Source: UBA5078 sp051252515 (GTDB lineage Bacteria; Pseudomonadota; Gammaproteobacteria; Pseudomonadales; Pseudohongiellaceae). From it: 64,000 nt of DNA. Where the stretch lies: contig JBPOFS010000003.1 of the NCBI GenBank assembly GCA_051252515.1, positions 310,001 through 374,000 on the forward strand, given 5' to 3'. This document shows, piece after piece, positions 9,007 to 18,275 of the stretch (its first letter is position 1; each line of letters opens with the position of its first letter). A program made the position numbers and the translations under genes. A model generated the notes under the pieces. It was given only the letters and a program-made list of their open reading frames with translations, had not been told where the DNA came from and searched no databases.

Positions 9007-9050
9007 CCCACTTGATTTGTAAGAATTTTTACGTAAAAACGAGAACCCCG

Positions 9051-10115
9051 TCACAGATTAGCGGGAAGGGTTAGTACAAAGCGCAGCGGACTATCCCGAT
9101 GGGCGACGGCTTCAAGATTGCCGCCTTCTGTCTGAGCAAGTTGTCGAGACTGGTATAGGCCAATTCCACGCCCCTGCCCACGCTCACTCCAAAATGGTTC
9201 AAATAAACGCTCAGGCGAAAGAAATGGTTGGCCATTGCGATCTTCCATCTCTATTACGATAGTCTCTGAGTCTTGACGCACTAGAATCTGTAAATCCTGA
9301 GTTTGATCCTCGTTACGTGTGCGCAATGAGGCATAGTTGCCTAATAAGTTTTCAAAAATGCTATGAAGGGACTCTTCTGAGATAGTCGCCATCGCCCCTC
9401 CATTCACATTAATAGGCAACTCCAACATAGTGGCCGTTTCTTGCAACATCTCCACCACATCAATAGAAATACTTTTGCCTCGGCTTTGCGAATTAGTCAA
9501 TGCATTCAGCATATGCTGAGCACGATCGCGAACTGCTGGAATCGATTTCTGCAAAGACAGCAATAGTTTTTTCTCTTGCCCAGGCATTTGATTTTCAAGC
9601 TGACCAGCCGCAAGGCTAACGAGTTGCATGAGGTTTTTCATATCATGCTGTAAGAACACAGTCATTTTAGCGGTTTGATCGAAAGTGCCTCGAATGGTGC
9701 CAAGCTTGATCCAAATATCCATTCGTACTAATAAGAAAAAATTGTCCGCCATTACCTGACTAAAATAGCGTTGTTCCCATCCACGTTTGCGGTGATAAAG
9801 ACGAATATCGAGATTAATTTCCTGCACTTCAAAATGTTGATATAGCACCCCTTCTGTTACGCTGCCTTGCTCACCGGAGATAGAAGCGCCAAACCATTCT
9901 AAACGCCAACTCAAGCCTTCAAAGCCACCCGATTCAAGTGCTGGCCAGCATTGCTTCAAAAAATCCGGCAGATCAAATTGGAGTTCTTCATTTAGGCGAA
10001 CAAGCTCTTGCGCTAACTTTGTTTGTGCTCGCGCACGATAAAGCAGCCACCCCGTAGCAGCAATAATAGAGGCACCAACAAGAATCAGGTAAGGATAAAG
10101 ACTAACTGTCGTCAC
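9051..10115 (-). CDS. Sensor histidine kinase of the pilus locus
   Basis: A 354-residue kinase with one N-terminal membrane segment (about residues 7-25) and a coupling region of roughly 120 residues with no recognised sensor domain. The H-box is HDMKNLMQ with His near 157. The C-terminal ATPase shows an N-box ENLLGNY, an EMEDRNGQ/ERLFEPFW region and a G-box GRGIGLYQSRQLAQTEGG. The HDxKN H-box resembles PrsK-type kinases of exopolysaccharide/PEP-CTERM systems. It starts at a GTG overlapping the response-regulator end by 14 bases, so the pair is translationally coupled. The input signal is unknown; location at the end of the pilus operon suggests control of pilus genes. Confidence 0.85.
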   Translation of the reverse strand: MTTVSLYPYLILVGASIIAATGWLLYRARAQTKLAQELVRLNEELQFDLPDFLKQCWPALESGGFEGLSWRLEWFGASISGEQGSVTEGVLYQHFEVQEINLDIRLYHRKRGWEQRYFSQVMADNFFLLVRMDIWIKLGTIRGTFDQTAKMTVFLQHDMKNLMQLVSLAAGQLENQMPGQEKKLLLSLQKSIPAVRDRAQHMLNALTNSQSRGKSISIDVVEMLQETATMLELPINVNGGAMATISEESLHSIFENLLGNYASLRTRNEDQTQDLQILVRQDSETIVIEMEDRNGQPFLSPERLFEPFWSERGQGRGIGLYQSRQLAQTEGGNLEAVAHRDSPLRFVLTLPANL

Positions 10116-10743
10116 GTTTGATCTCGAATTTCTTCAAAAAATAATAGAGACTTTCACGCTTCAATCCTAATCGCGCTGCACTGGCATAGATATTAAAGCC
10201 TGTGTCTTTCAATACTTGACGTACGAGCTTTTCTTCAGCGTCTTCGCGTACAGCCTTCAGCCCGTCGGATATTTTGGCATTAAATTGCAAACGAGTTGTA
10301 CCCTCTTCCGCCAATGCCTGCTCCTTACGATAGAACAGTTGCGCCCGCTTAACCGACTGTAGAATATCTTCAACACTGGCAGGTTTAGAAAGAAAATCGA
10401 ACGCCCCTTCGCGTATGGCTTCAAATGCAGATTGCTCGTGGTCCTGCCCCGTTAAGACAATTATTTTCGCAGGATACATCATTGCACTAAGGGCTTTAAT
10501 AACAGCCAAACCCTCTTCTGTACTATGGACGGCCGGAGGCATGCCTAGATCAAGAATGATTACCGCCACATCTGTTTGTGATTCAAGAAGCTCCAGTGCG
10601 GATTTACGCGAGTCTGCTTCAAGTACATCGTACCCTTGCATATCGAGCACACCGTTGAGTGCTCCGCGCAGTGCTGGGTCGTCATCAACAACTAAAACCT
10701 TTACTGGCTGATTAATTGGAGCTTGCGGATCAACACTACTCAT
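10102..10743 (-). CDS. Response regulator with Fis-type DNA-binding domain
   Basis: A 213-residue regulator. The receiver domain has VLVVDDDPALR, phosphoacceptor Asp near residue 65 in LDLGMPP, Thr in VLTGQ and Lys in LSKPA. After a linker comes a C-terminal helix-turn-helix of the Fis/NtrC type (SAARLGLKRESLYYFLKKF). There is no AAA+ sigma-54 activation domain, so it is closer to ActR/RegA-style regulators than to NtrC or PrsR. The frame opens at a TTG at 10755, but the ATG at 10743, eight bases after the prepilin stop, is preferred. It overlaps the kinase gene by 14 bases. Its likely target is the pilin promoter; this is inferred from position only. Confidence 0.85.
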   Translation of the reverse strand: MSSVDPQAPINQPVKVLVVDDDPALRGALNGVLDMQGYDVLEADSRKSALELLESQTDVAVIILDLGMPPAVHSTEEGLAVIKALSAMMYPAKIIVLTGQDHEQSAFEAIREGAFDFLSKPASVEDILQSVKRAQLFYRKEQALAEEGTTRLQFNAKISDGLKAVREDAEEKLVRQVLKDTGFNIYASAARLGLKRESLYYFLKKFEIKRDDS

Positions 10744-10751
10744 ATTCTTTA

Positions 10752-11540
10752 TCAAGGGAGTTTACCGGCAGCAATCAAGCGACTGTTTAACGTATTGACC
10801 GACATCCACACTAATATGTCGTCAAATTGATTAGCGCCCTCTGCCGCATAATCTCTAGTCACAAAATTATTGTCTGTAGCCATTAGAAAACCAGCCACTC
10901 CCTGAGAGGCGTTTTCTTCTTGATAAGTTGTGCTCGGAACCAACCCAAAATCCTCTCCCATCGAATAGACAAGTGCTGGCGCAATATCGGTTAGTATCGG
11001 TGCACCACACGCCACCTCGGCGGACACACACAAAAGATTGGCATCGCCCGCAGGTAGTCCATTATTGGCAAACTGTGTTTGTGTACCTGCAACAGTCGTA
11101 AATGCTGTAATGGGTTGATTAGGCCCAGTAGGGTACGTTGACACAGAGTAACGATAAGGATTGCCCCAAGGGTCTGTAAGTAAGTTATTGGCATTGACCG
11201 TGCCTTGCAGCCCTAGTGATGATGCTGGAACAAAACCATGCGGTCGACGGCAAGATGTATTTGCACGAACAGATTCTAATCCATTGCTAGTGGCAATGGC
11301 TGGACACGGTATCCTACCTGTAGTTTGTGCGAAGCCATAAAGCGCTTCGACAATATTATCAATCTGTGTTTTTGCTTCGCTCCTTCGGCGGTTGGTATCC
11401 GACTCTCCTAGTGCAGTGAATAATCCCGCCAATAAGAACCCGAGGATAAGCATGACCATCGCCATTTCGATAAGACTAAACCCACCGGATTTTCTTAAAC
11501 TTAAAACGCCTTCACTTGTTTGCTTATATTTAATTAACAT
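10752..11540 (-). CDS. Minor prepilin (type IV / MSHA-like)
   Basis: A 262-residue prepilin with a 20-residue leader ending GG, then the cleavage motif FSLIEMAMVMLILGF with Glu+5. The globular part includes IDNIVEALYGFAQTTGRIPCPA, DPWGNPYRYSV and several cysteines (PCPA, TSCRRP, LLCVSAEVACG) that may form disulfides. The IPCPA and DPWGNPY segments recur in minor pilins and pseudopilins of type II-like systems. It is 40 residues longer than the probable major pilin. It starts inside the last codons of the PilX-like gene (7-base overlap) and probably primes or caps the fibre. No close named homologue is recognised. Confidence 0.8.
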   Translation of the reverse strand: MLIKYKQTSEGVLSLRKSGGFSLIEMAMVMLILGFLLAGLFTALGESDTNRRRSEAKTQIDNIVEALYGFAQTTGRIPCPAIATSNGLESVRANTSCRRPHGFVPASSLGLQGTVNANNLLTDPWGNPYRYSVSTYPTGPNQPITAFTTVAGTQTQFANNGLPAGDANLLCVSAEVACGAPILTDIAPALVYSMGEDFGLVPSTTYQEENASQGVAGFLMATDNNFVTRDYAAEGANQFDDILVWMSVNTLNSRLIAAGKLP

Positions 11541-12475
11541 TCTGAGGGACTCCTAGAAATACTCGCCGCCGCAAAATCGAACGTGTATACAATGGCGCAA
11601 TTGGTATAAGAAACAGTAGCAGTATCATCATCAATGTAAGTATACGCTGTAACACTAGCCCAAGAATTATCGCCTATCCACGCAGCAGTAGCTGCGCCTG
11701 GGTCGCTCACGGCCACAGTAAACTCGGCTGTATCTATTGGGTATCTATCGTTTCCGGAGTTCACATGAAAATAATCCACGACACGTTTCATTTCCTGAGC
11801 AACACGCAACGTCGATAAACTCATGACCTCACTAACTGTGATCGGGACTATCATGTCATTGAAATAAGTGGGATCAACAGTATTAACATTTAAAAAAACT
11901 GTACTAGAGTTTGTCGTCGTTGACTCTAAGTAACGGTCAAATTGACTGAGCAAGTTCCGCTCTTGGCCTCCTAATGCTGGACCAGGAGCGATCAACAATG
12001 CGGCATAGTTAGTCACGCCGTTCAGACTAATTAGCCGTGTGTGAGTGCTTGTATTTAAACTTGCAACATCCTGCCGAAAGTCTCGTGATACGGCAAACCA
12101 ATATTGTTGATCAATACCAATATAACTATTACTTAGTTGTAATGGACTAGTCAAAAAGGCATCGTCGATAGACGCAGGTAATCTTCCCACAATTCGATTA
12201 GTACCACACTCCATAACACCATCATTATTGCGATCTAAACAAGGCAACCTACCAGGCCCTAGGTTCGCTACACTGTAGTCTGGCAGACTCATCGCATAAG
12301 TTAGCAATGATTCCTTTATTTGCTGCATTTCTGCTTGTTTTCTAAGCTGGTCTCGAAGCTGAGGGCTACGATTACTCATCGCGGCTAAAAAAACCGTAGT
12401 AATAGTCATGATCATTGCTACAAAAAGTAATATTATCACTGCGCCTTTTTGCTTCTTGAGACTCACAAAATTCAT
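11534..12475 (-). CDS. PilX/MshP-like minor pilin protein
   Basis: A 313-residue protein with a basic N-terminus (KKQKG) followed by a hydrophobic helix GAVIILLFVAMIMTITTVFLAAM. Neither Phe+1 nor Glu+5 is present, which fits PilX/MshP-like minor components rather than canonical prepilins. The C-terminal part is polar with no recognised domain; it contains RLPCLDRNNDGVMECG, a short Asp/Asn-rich loop that could bind calcium. It is coupled to both neighbours: ATGA overlap upstream with the MshK-like gene and a 7-base overlap downstream with the minor prepilin. Role in pilus assembly is inferred from context. Confidence 0.65.
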   Translation of the reverse strand: MNFVSLKKQKGAVIILLFVAMIMTITTVFLAAMSNRSPQLRDQLRKQAEMQQIKESLLTYAMSLPDYSVANLGPGRLPCLDRNNDGVMECGTNRIVGRLPASIDDAFLTSPLQLSNSYIGIDQQYWFAVSRDFRQDVASLNTSTHTRLISLNGVTNYAALLIAPGPALGGQERNLLSQFDRYLESTTTNSSTVFLNVNTVDPTYFNDMIVPITVSEVMSLSTLRVAQEMKRVVDYFHVNSGNDRYPIDTAEFTVAVSDPGAATAAWIGDNSWASVTAYTYIDDDTATVSYTNCAIVYTFDFAAASISRSPSEC

Positions 12476-13134
12476 TGCGCACCACCTTGTAGTTCTTGGG
12501 CTTCCTGCATCAATCGCAAGGCCTCCAAAATAGAACCCATCATTTCAGCAGCATCGTCCACGTTTTCTTCTTCTGTCGCAGCAGCGCTAGTAGTATTTGC
12601 AGCTGCGCCATTACTATTGTTTGCGCTTCGCCTTAGCGCATCACGCTCAGCCAAAGTTTGGCGAATCGTCTCAGCTTCTTCCTGCGTCAATTCGTAATCT
12701 TCGCGTATCGCCCCGTCATCGGCGTTCAGAGTCTGACCGGGTCGTACAATGTACTCGCCGCTGACTGAGCGAACACGAAGCATGCCCATGCCGCGTTGAA
12801 ATTCTAAAGATACATTAGACGGAAGATCAAAGCTGTTCACTGGCACACCATTTAACCAGACTGTGTGATTCCCATTGGCTTTACGAACCACCCCGCCCAT
12901 GTGCACAAGTCTTGGTGCTAACTCTAAGCTCTCCGAAACTACGGGTTGCGCTAGCACCGCCAAACGCTCCTGTTCATTGAGCTCTGACAACAACTCTTCG
13001 CGTTGCCTATCTAAATAGGCACGCTGCTGCGCAGTACTGAATATCTTGCCAAAATCCTGGGCGTTTGCTGCACTCGAATTCGTCCCGAATGCTAAGACGC
13101 AAACAAGCCAAACCCTCGCATTAATACTCGTCAT
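12472..13134 (-). CDS. Exported MshK/PilP-like pilus accessory protein
   Basis: A 220-residue protein with a signal peptide (cleavage likely after ANA or AQD, about residues 24-26). It begins FGKIFSTAQQRAYLDRQR, a motif common near the N-terminus of periplasmic accessory proteins in MSHA-type loci. A small beta-rich region follows (MGGVVRKANGNHTVWLNGV to YIVRPGQTL). The tail is acidic and Ala/Asn-rich with a helix. The position between the PilO-like and PilX-like genes matches that of MshK in Vibrio loci. It probably links the inner-membrane complex to the secretin. It overlaps the upstream gene by 14 bases and the downstream gene by ATGA. Confidence 0.6.
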   Translation of the reverse strand: MTSINARVWLVCVLAFGTNSSAANAQDFGKIFSTAQQRAYLDRQREELLSELNEQERLAVLAQPVVSESLELAPRLVHMGGVVRKANGNHTVWLNGVPVNSFDLPSNVSLEFQRGMGMLRVRSVSGEYIVRPGQTLNADDGAIREDYELTQEEAETIRQTLAERDALRRSANNSNGAAANTTSAAATEEENVDDAAEMMGSILEALRLMQEAQELQGGAQ

Positions 13135-13771
13135 AGACAGGCTCCGGAGGGGTCAAATCAAACGTGTACCAAAACATATTACAACTAGCAGACATGCGTT
13201 CATCAATTGTAGAAAAATCATCTCCAAGGACATCATCTTGGCTCATCTCGCATTGAGTCGGTAGCAAAAACGCACCTGAATCAAGCAATGTTCCAAGTAG
13301 CCTCGTAAAATCTTCTTCGTGTAACAAGGAGTAACCAAGTTCCACATTCGAATAATTAATATTGACTGGATCGCCTACATTTAAGTCTAGAGGGTCGTAT
13401 TCCAGCGAATAACTGTTTTGTTCACCGATGTCCATTTCAATTGGGAAAAGGTTAAAGTCATTACGAATATCAGCGACAGACTCAATTAGTGCCAAACGTT
13501 CCTCTTCGAATAAGTAGCCGCTTTCTACAAACTCCTTATAGCGATCAATGTAGCGAACAATCGTAGCCTCTTCCTCTGCAATTAACTGCACGGAGGCCAA
13601 TGCCTGGCTATATTGAGAGCGTGCATTCTCCACATCTAGTGTGGCGGCATCATTTATTCGGTTAGCACCAAAATATAATATTAACGCAGTCGAAACACAC
13701 ATCAGCAAAACAATCGCAGCGGCTCGTAACAATTTATAGTCTTGTTTCTCGAAAGGCAGATTAATTTTCAC
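13121..13771 (-). CDS. PilO/MshJ-like inner-membrane pilus protein
   Basis: A 216-residue bitopic protein. After a short cytosolic segment (VKINLPFEKQDYKLLRAA) there is one membrane helix (AIVLLMCVSTALILYFG), then a periplasmic coiled coil and a small alpha/beta domain, the PilO/GspM architecture. The frame opens at GTG 13783, but the GTG at 13771 is preceded by GAGG at good spacing and is preferred. It overlaps the MshI gene end, so the two are coupled. The acidic tail (EPVYDEY) is unusual for the family. It would form the inner-membrane alignment complex with the MshI C-terminal half. Confidence 0.65.
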   Translation of the reverse strand: MKINLPFEKQDYKLLRAAAIVLLMCVSTALILYFGANRINDAATLDVENARSQYSQALASVQLIAEEEATIVRYIDRYKEFVESGYLFEEERLALIESVADIRNDFNLFPIEMDIGEQNSYSLEYDPLDLNVGDPVNINYSNVELGYSLLHEEDFTRLLGTLLDSGAFLLPTQCEMSQDDVLGDDFSTIDERMSASCNMFWYTFDLTPPEPVYDEY

Positions 13772-15335
13772 TAGCCACCTCACGACGAATCTCTATGCTG
13801 AATTCACCACGCGCACCACTTCCATCGAGGGTGGCCGCTACGCTCCTATTAAGCCCAACGTCCATAGGCAGGCTTAAGGTCGACACTGTAAGATTGCTAT
13901 GTTGAGCAATCGCATCTGCAAACAAATTGATTTGTTCAGTGGCCTCACGAAAACTCCCTTCGGATTGGACTAGCCCATAAACAGTGGTTACCAATAGCGT
14001 TTGACCAGATACAATCGCTCTTTGTAGTAACTGTACTTCAGACACCACTTCACCATAGGGCACTTCGACAACTTCTTGTTCATTCGCTACAAGATTCCAC
14101 TCTATTGACGATATCAGTAGTTGCGGTGCGGCCTCCAAACCTTCAGAGATTATTGCCAACATCTCTTGCGGGTAAGAGACTTGCGACAAAACCCTATTTG
14201 CGGTTTCTACCACCAATTCCATTTGCCCTGAAGGAATCGGCGTTTCAGGAAAACGTTCAGTTAGTGTTTGATACTCCGAAAGCAAAGGTTCAGTGCGTTG
14301 ACTCACCTCATATTCCTGCTCCCACTTAGCAGTAGCATCTAGAACTGTTGGCCCAACTGCGACTGCCGACCCAAATACCGCCATCGCACTCGCGGTATAC
14401 ATAACGCGCTTTGCCTGCTTGATAAAGGCAAATCGACGCGTCTTAGCCGGAGCATAAACGTTTGGAACGCCTTTCTTGGTTAAAGCACTTATCATCGAAT
14501 AAGCAATCGCCCCTGGCGCTGAATCAACAAGATTAATTCGCTTACTCAAGGGCATATCCGAAATTACGTGATATTGGTAGCTCAAGTTTTCACGTTCCGT
14601 GCTTGTCTCATCCGAGAATTTTTCTGCCGTGAATACGTGAATTTTCAAATGCGTTTCATACGGTAGCTGCTTAATGCGTTCGAGATATTTTCTTGTTTGA
14701 TCACATTGCTCTAAAACTAACTCGGAAAAATTATCGCTCTCACTCACACTTGTGGGCGTTAGACGACTAAAAACTACACGCCCGTTCTGCAAATAGGTCT
14801 GCCTTAAACCGCTATTAGCCTCTTGGTTGACCATCAACAAGTGCGCTTCTTGCCCAAATCCTAGTGATTTCGCGAATAGCTCCATGACATAAGCGGCAGA
14901 GGTAATCGCTAGCAATGGGACTTGATTATTAAGCACTCTCGACAACCATGGCTCGATAACATCCGGTTTCGTCAAACCTGTTAACAGGATGCGATCATCT
15001 TTTCGACCAGTGGTTTCTCGACCAACAACACGGGAGGTACGGTAGGGAGTGGTTCTGAAAATGTGAGCAAGTTTGCGTTGCATCATCGCTTGACGATCAG
15101 CGCCGGTGACATGCGCCACCGTTTCATTGCGAAAATCCTCTTCAATAACATCGAGCACCAACACAAACGGGGTATTATTATCCCCTTCCAGAAACACATG
15201 AAACCGATCAAAACCATGTTGATCAACACTGTAATTTTCTTGAAAGTTTAGACGCCCCTTATTCCAAATCAAATGAATGACTTCATCTGAATCAATAAGG
15301 AGGATATTAAGCTTGGAGGATGATAAGAGAGACAT
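13761..15335 (-). CDS. mshI: MshI-like protein (PilM-PilN-like fusion)
   Basis: A 524-residue protein. The first 300 residues form a cytosolic, PilM/GspL-like actin-fold region with low sequence conservation. A membrane segment near 313-333 (VMYTASAMAVFGSAVAVGP) leads to a periplasmic PilN-like coiled-coil and ferredoxin-like domain. In Vibrio MSHA loci the same PilM-plus-PilN arrangement is found in MshI. It is expected to connect the assembly ATPase MshE to the periplasmic PilO/MshK proteins. It follows mshG by 15 bases and overlaps the next gene. The name rests on architecture and gene order rather than strong motifs. Confidence 0.65.
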   Translation of the reverse strand: MSLLSSSKLNILLIDSDEVIHLIWNKGRLNFQENYSVDQHGFDRFHVFLEGDNNTPFVLVLDVIEEDFRNETVAHVTGADRQAMMQRKLAHIFRTTPYRTSRVVGRETTGRKDDRILLTGLTKPDVIEPWLSRVLNNQVPLLAITSAAYVMELFAKSLGFGQEAHLLMVNQEANSGLRQTYLQNGRVVFSRLTPTSVSESDNFSELVLEQCDQTRKYLERIKQLPYETHLKIHVFTAEKFSDETSTERENLSYQYHVISDMPLSKRINLVDSAPGAIAYSMISALTKKGVPNVYAPAKTRRFAFIKQAKRVMYTASAMAVFGSAVAVGPTVLDATAKWEQEYEVSQRTEPLLSEYQTLTERFPETPIPSGQMELVVETANRVLSQVSYPQEMLAIISEGLEAAPQLLISSIEWNLVANEQEVVEVPYGEVVSEVQLLQRAIVSGQTLLVTTVYGLVQSEGSFREATEQINLFADAIAQHSNLTVSTLSLPMDVGLNRSVAATLDGSGARGEFSIEIRREVASEN

Positions 15336-15350
15336 TTTGACGTTTTCCCT

Positions 15351-16556
15351 CTAGATCTCGATACTACTAATAGTATCGTAAATTGGGCCAAGGATAGACA
15401 TCATCACCCAGCCGAGTAAAAGACCAAGCACGCCCGTCATGATTGGTTGAATCATTGATTGTACTTTGTCGATGGAGTCTTTAATGTCTCGCCCGTAAAA
15501 GTAACTGACATTCAAAAGGGCTTTGTCTAACCCACCAGTGGTTTCGCCCACCTTAAGCATCCGCACCACTAAGGGGGGAAACAAACCGGTATTCTGAAAA
15601 CTTTTTGAAAGTGGCTCACCTTCACTAATATCTTCACGCGCTTGCTTAAGGGCCGCACGAATAACCACGTTGTCGATAATCCCTTCACTAATTTCAAGAC
15701 ACTTTAAGATTGGAATGCCGGCGGCATACATCATGGCAAAAAAGTTGGCGAATCGAGACAGTAGTATCTTTTGTAACACTGGACCTATTTTCCACGCACG
15801 TAACTTGTAACCATCTGCGGCAAAGCGCGCTTTCGGGTTGACCCTTACTAGAGTACTAATACCAAAAAACAGACCAATTGGTATTCCTATACAGAGGTAC
15901 CAATAGCTCACCATAAAATTTGAAGTCGCTATCAATGCTCGTGTATGCAGAGGAAGCTCTTGCCCCATACTAGTGATAAAACCCACCAATTGCGGCACAA
16001 GATAAACCATCAAAAATATTGTGACCCCAATAACAGCGGTGCCTACAAATATTGGCGATGTAAGTAGTTTCTTAGTCGACTTCCCAAGTTCATCTTGCCA
16101 CTTGATGGTGTCAGAGAGTGATTCGAAAATCGTGGCCAATTGACCACTAGCCTCACCGGCTTTGATCAAGTTAACAAATAGATTATCAAAAATAAGGGGG
16201 TGCTCAGCCAAAGCTTCAGAGAGACTTTTACCCCCTTCAATTTCATCAATAATATTGGCTATGATTTCGCGAAAACGTGGATGTTCAAGACTATCTCGCA
16301 GATCAGACAAGCCCTCCAACAAAGGTACACCCGCTCTAGTTAATTGCTCCATATGGAAACAAAAATTGATCAGATCGGATTTTTCTACCTTGCGTTGTCC
16401 AATACTGGCGCGTTTCTCTTCGGTCACATCACAGCGAATCAGGTCAAGGCTCATACGAGAGAGTCGTTGTTCAAGATCGACTTCATTAACAGCGTCGAGA
16501 GAACCATTGCGTATTTTTCCATCACGGTTCATCGCGCGATACTTGAAAAGTGCCAT
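15351..16556 (-). CDS. mshG: MshG, inner-membrane platform protein (PilC/GspF family)
   Basis: A 401-residue polytopic protein with two GspF domains, each a helical cytosolic bundle followed by membrane segments. Visible family signatures are FCFHMEQLTRAGVPLLEGL in the first copy, FANFFAMMYAAGIPILKCLE in the second, and GEASGQLATIFESL and GETTGGLDKALLNVS. Three hydrophobic stretches are clear: about 170-195, 215-235 and the extreme C-terminus. It is the platform that couples MshE ATP hydrolysis to pilin insertion. It starts 6 bases after mshE. Confidence 0.85.
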   Translation of the reverse strand: MALFKYRAMNRDGKIRNGSLDAVNEVDLEQRLSRMSLDLIRCDVTEEKRASIGQRKVEKSDLINFCFHMEQLTRAGVPLLEGLSDLRDSLEHPRFREIIANIIDEIEGGKSLSEALAEHPLIFDNLFVNLIKAGEASGQLATIFESLSDTIKWQDELGKSTKKLLTSPIFVGTAVIGVTIFLMVYLVPQLVGFITSMGQELPLHTRALIATSNFMVSYWYLCIGIPIGLFFGISTLVRVNPKARFAADGYKLRAWKIGPVLQKILLSRFANFFAMMYAAGIPILKCLEISEGIIDNVVIRAALKQAREDISEGEPLSKSFQNTGLFPPLVVRMLKVGETTGGLDKALLNVSYFYGRDIKDSIDKVQSMIQPIMTGVLGLLLGWVMMSILGPIYDTISSIEI

Positions 16557-16562
16557 AAAGAC

Positions 16563-18275
16563 CTACCCCGTTATGCGGTCTGTGAGGTCAACAACCCGTG
16601 AGATTTCTTCAAGGCTCGTTGTACCATCCAATACTCGTCGACTGGCATCATGAGCAATTGGTTTGAACCCTTTCGACTTCGCCTCGTTAGACATCTCGCG
16701 CATACTGGCGCGACGCCCTATCAAGTCATCCATTTCACCAGTAATTTTCAAGATTTCAATCACTGACGTTCGGCCTTTATAACCTTGGTGGTCGCATTCT
16801 GGACAGCCTACAGGGGTAAATATGGTGATCTCTTCCAGCGTGTCAGTGACGCCAAGTAGCTGTTTCTCGAAATCAGCCGCAACATTAGCAGCTTTACATA
16901 CACTGCATAATTTACGCACTAGACGCTGCGCGACCACGCCAATCAAATTACCGGCGATAACATCGGGCAATATGCCGATATCTAAAAGTCGAGGAATGGC
17001 ACCAACGGCCGAGTTGGTGTGTAGCGTAGAGAACACTTGATGGCCTGTCATAGCGGCTCTAAAAGCCATTTCGGCGGTAACATGGTCACGAATCTCACCG
17101 ACGAGGATGACGTCAGGGTCTTGGCGCATCATGGAGCGAATGCCCTCCCCAAAGCCCATCTTGGCGGACTCGTTGACTGAAGACTGTCGGATCATCGACA
17201 TGGGGTATTCCACTGGATCCTCCATGGTCATGATGTTCACTTGTTCGGTATTAATATTATTGAGCACCGAATAAAGAGTGGTTGTTTTACCACTACCGGT
17301 AGGCCCTGTAACAAGAATAATTCCTTCTGGTCGCGCCAACATCAAACGTAGCAGGTTGAGGTTCTCTTCACTCAATCCTAGCTTCTCCATCGCGACGATA
17401 CCTTTTTTACGATCCAATACTCGCAAAACTATATTCTCGCCATGAGTAGTAGGTTGTGCCGCAACTCGGAAATCAATCTGACGGCCAACTAGCGACATCG
17501 AAATACGCCCATCCTGAGGCGAACGCGATTCCGCGATGTTCATCCCGCTTATTACCTTGAGCCGAACCACCATCGCGGGCCAATAGCTTTTATGTAAACT
17601 ACGCACTTGTCGCAACACACCGTCGATACGATAGCGAATTCGCAGGAACGCCTCTTCAGGTTCAAAGTGAATATCCGATGCGCCAAGCTGCACCGAGTCG
17701 GCAAGCAAAGCATTGATTAGCCGAACCATTGGGTGGCTGTATTCATCCTCTTCCATTAGCAGACTTTCAAAGTCTAGCTGCCCAGTTTCGATCTCTTGCA
17801 AAATACCGTCAATCGAAAGATCGAAACCATAGAACTGCTCAATAACACGGACGATCTCTCCTTCACTACCTAACACAGGCGTAATCTTAAGATCGCCCCC
17901 GTTGAGGGCACGCACTTGGTCTAACGCAACAATATTGAAAGTATCAGCCATTGCCAAAGTAAGATGTTTGGCACGGTCATCATAGGAAAGAGGAAGAATA
18001 GTATAGCGACGAGCTAAGTCTTGCGGCACGATCTTAATGGAGGCTGCATCCAATACCGCATTGGACAAGTCCACACTGCGCTGCCCTGTGTTCTCACTCA
18101 AAATGTCACGAATGATAGATTCAGTAACAAACCCAAGTTCAATAAGGACAGCACCAAGTGGCTTACTAGTACTCTTTAACTCAAGCAAACCAATGCGAAG
18201 TTGATCTTCACTGAGAACACCGCGCTCGACGAGCAGGGCCCCTAACCGCATTTTAGGCGCTGGACTATCGCTCAT
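16563..18275 (-). CDS. mshE: MshE, pilus extension ATPase (GspE/PilB family)
   Basis: A 570-residue cytosolic ATPase powering pilus extension. The N-terminal region resembles the MshEN c-di-GMP domain: RLGALLVERGVLSEDQL (from residue 10) and PLGAVLIELGFVTES (from residue 39). The glutamine that normally ends each half-motif is absent (Leu 33 and Asn 62). The core has Walker A GPTGSGKTTT (about 324-333), Asp and His boxes, Walker B ILVGEIRD, and a tetracysteine zinc site (CSVC and CPEC) as in PilB/GspE. It overlaps the mshN end by ATGA. The ATPase assignment is firm; c-di-GMP binding is uncertain because of the missing glutamines. Confidence 0.88.
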   Translation of the reverse strand: MSDSPAPKMRLGALLVERGVLSEDQLRIGLLELKSTSKPLGAVLIELGFVTESIIRDILSENTGQRSVDLSNAVLDAASIKIVPQDLARRYTILPLSYDDRAKHLTLAMADTFNIVALDQVRALNGGDLKITPVLGSEGEIVRVIEQFYGFDLSIDGILQEIETGQLDFESLLMEEDEYSHPMVRLINALLADSVQLGASDIHFEPEEAFLRIRYRIDGVLRQVRSLHKSYWPAMVVRLKVISGMNIAESRSPQDGRISMSLVGRQIDFRVAAQPTTHGENIVLRVLDRKKGIVAMEKLGLSEENLNLLRLMLARPEGIILVTGPTGSGKTTTLYSVLNNINTEQVNIMTMEDPVEYPMSMIRQSSVNESAKMGFGEGIRSMMRQDPDVILVGEIRDHVTAEMAFRAAMTGHQVFSTLHTNSAVGAIPRLLDIGILPDVIAGNLIGVVAQRLVRKLCSVCKAANVAADFEKQLLGVTDTLEEITIFTPVGCPECDHQGYKGRTSVIEILKITGEMDDLIGRRASMREMSNEAKSKGFKPIAHDASRRVLDGTTSLEEISRVVDLTDRITG

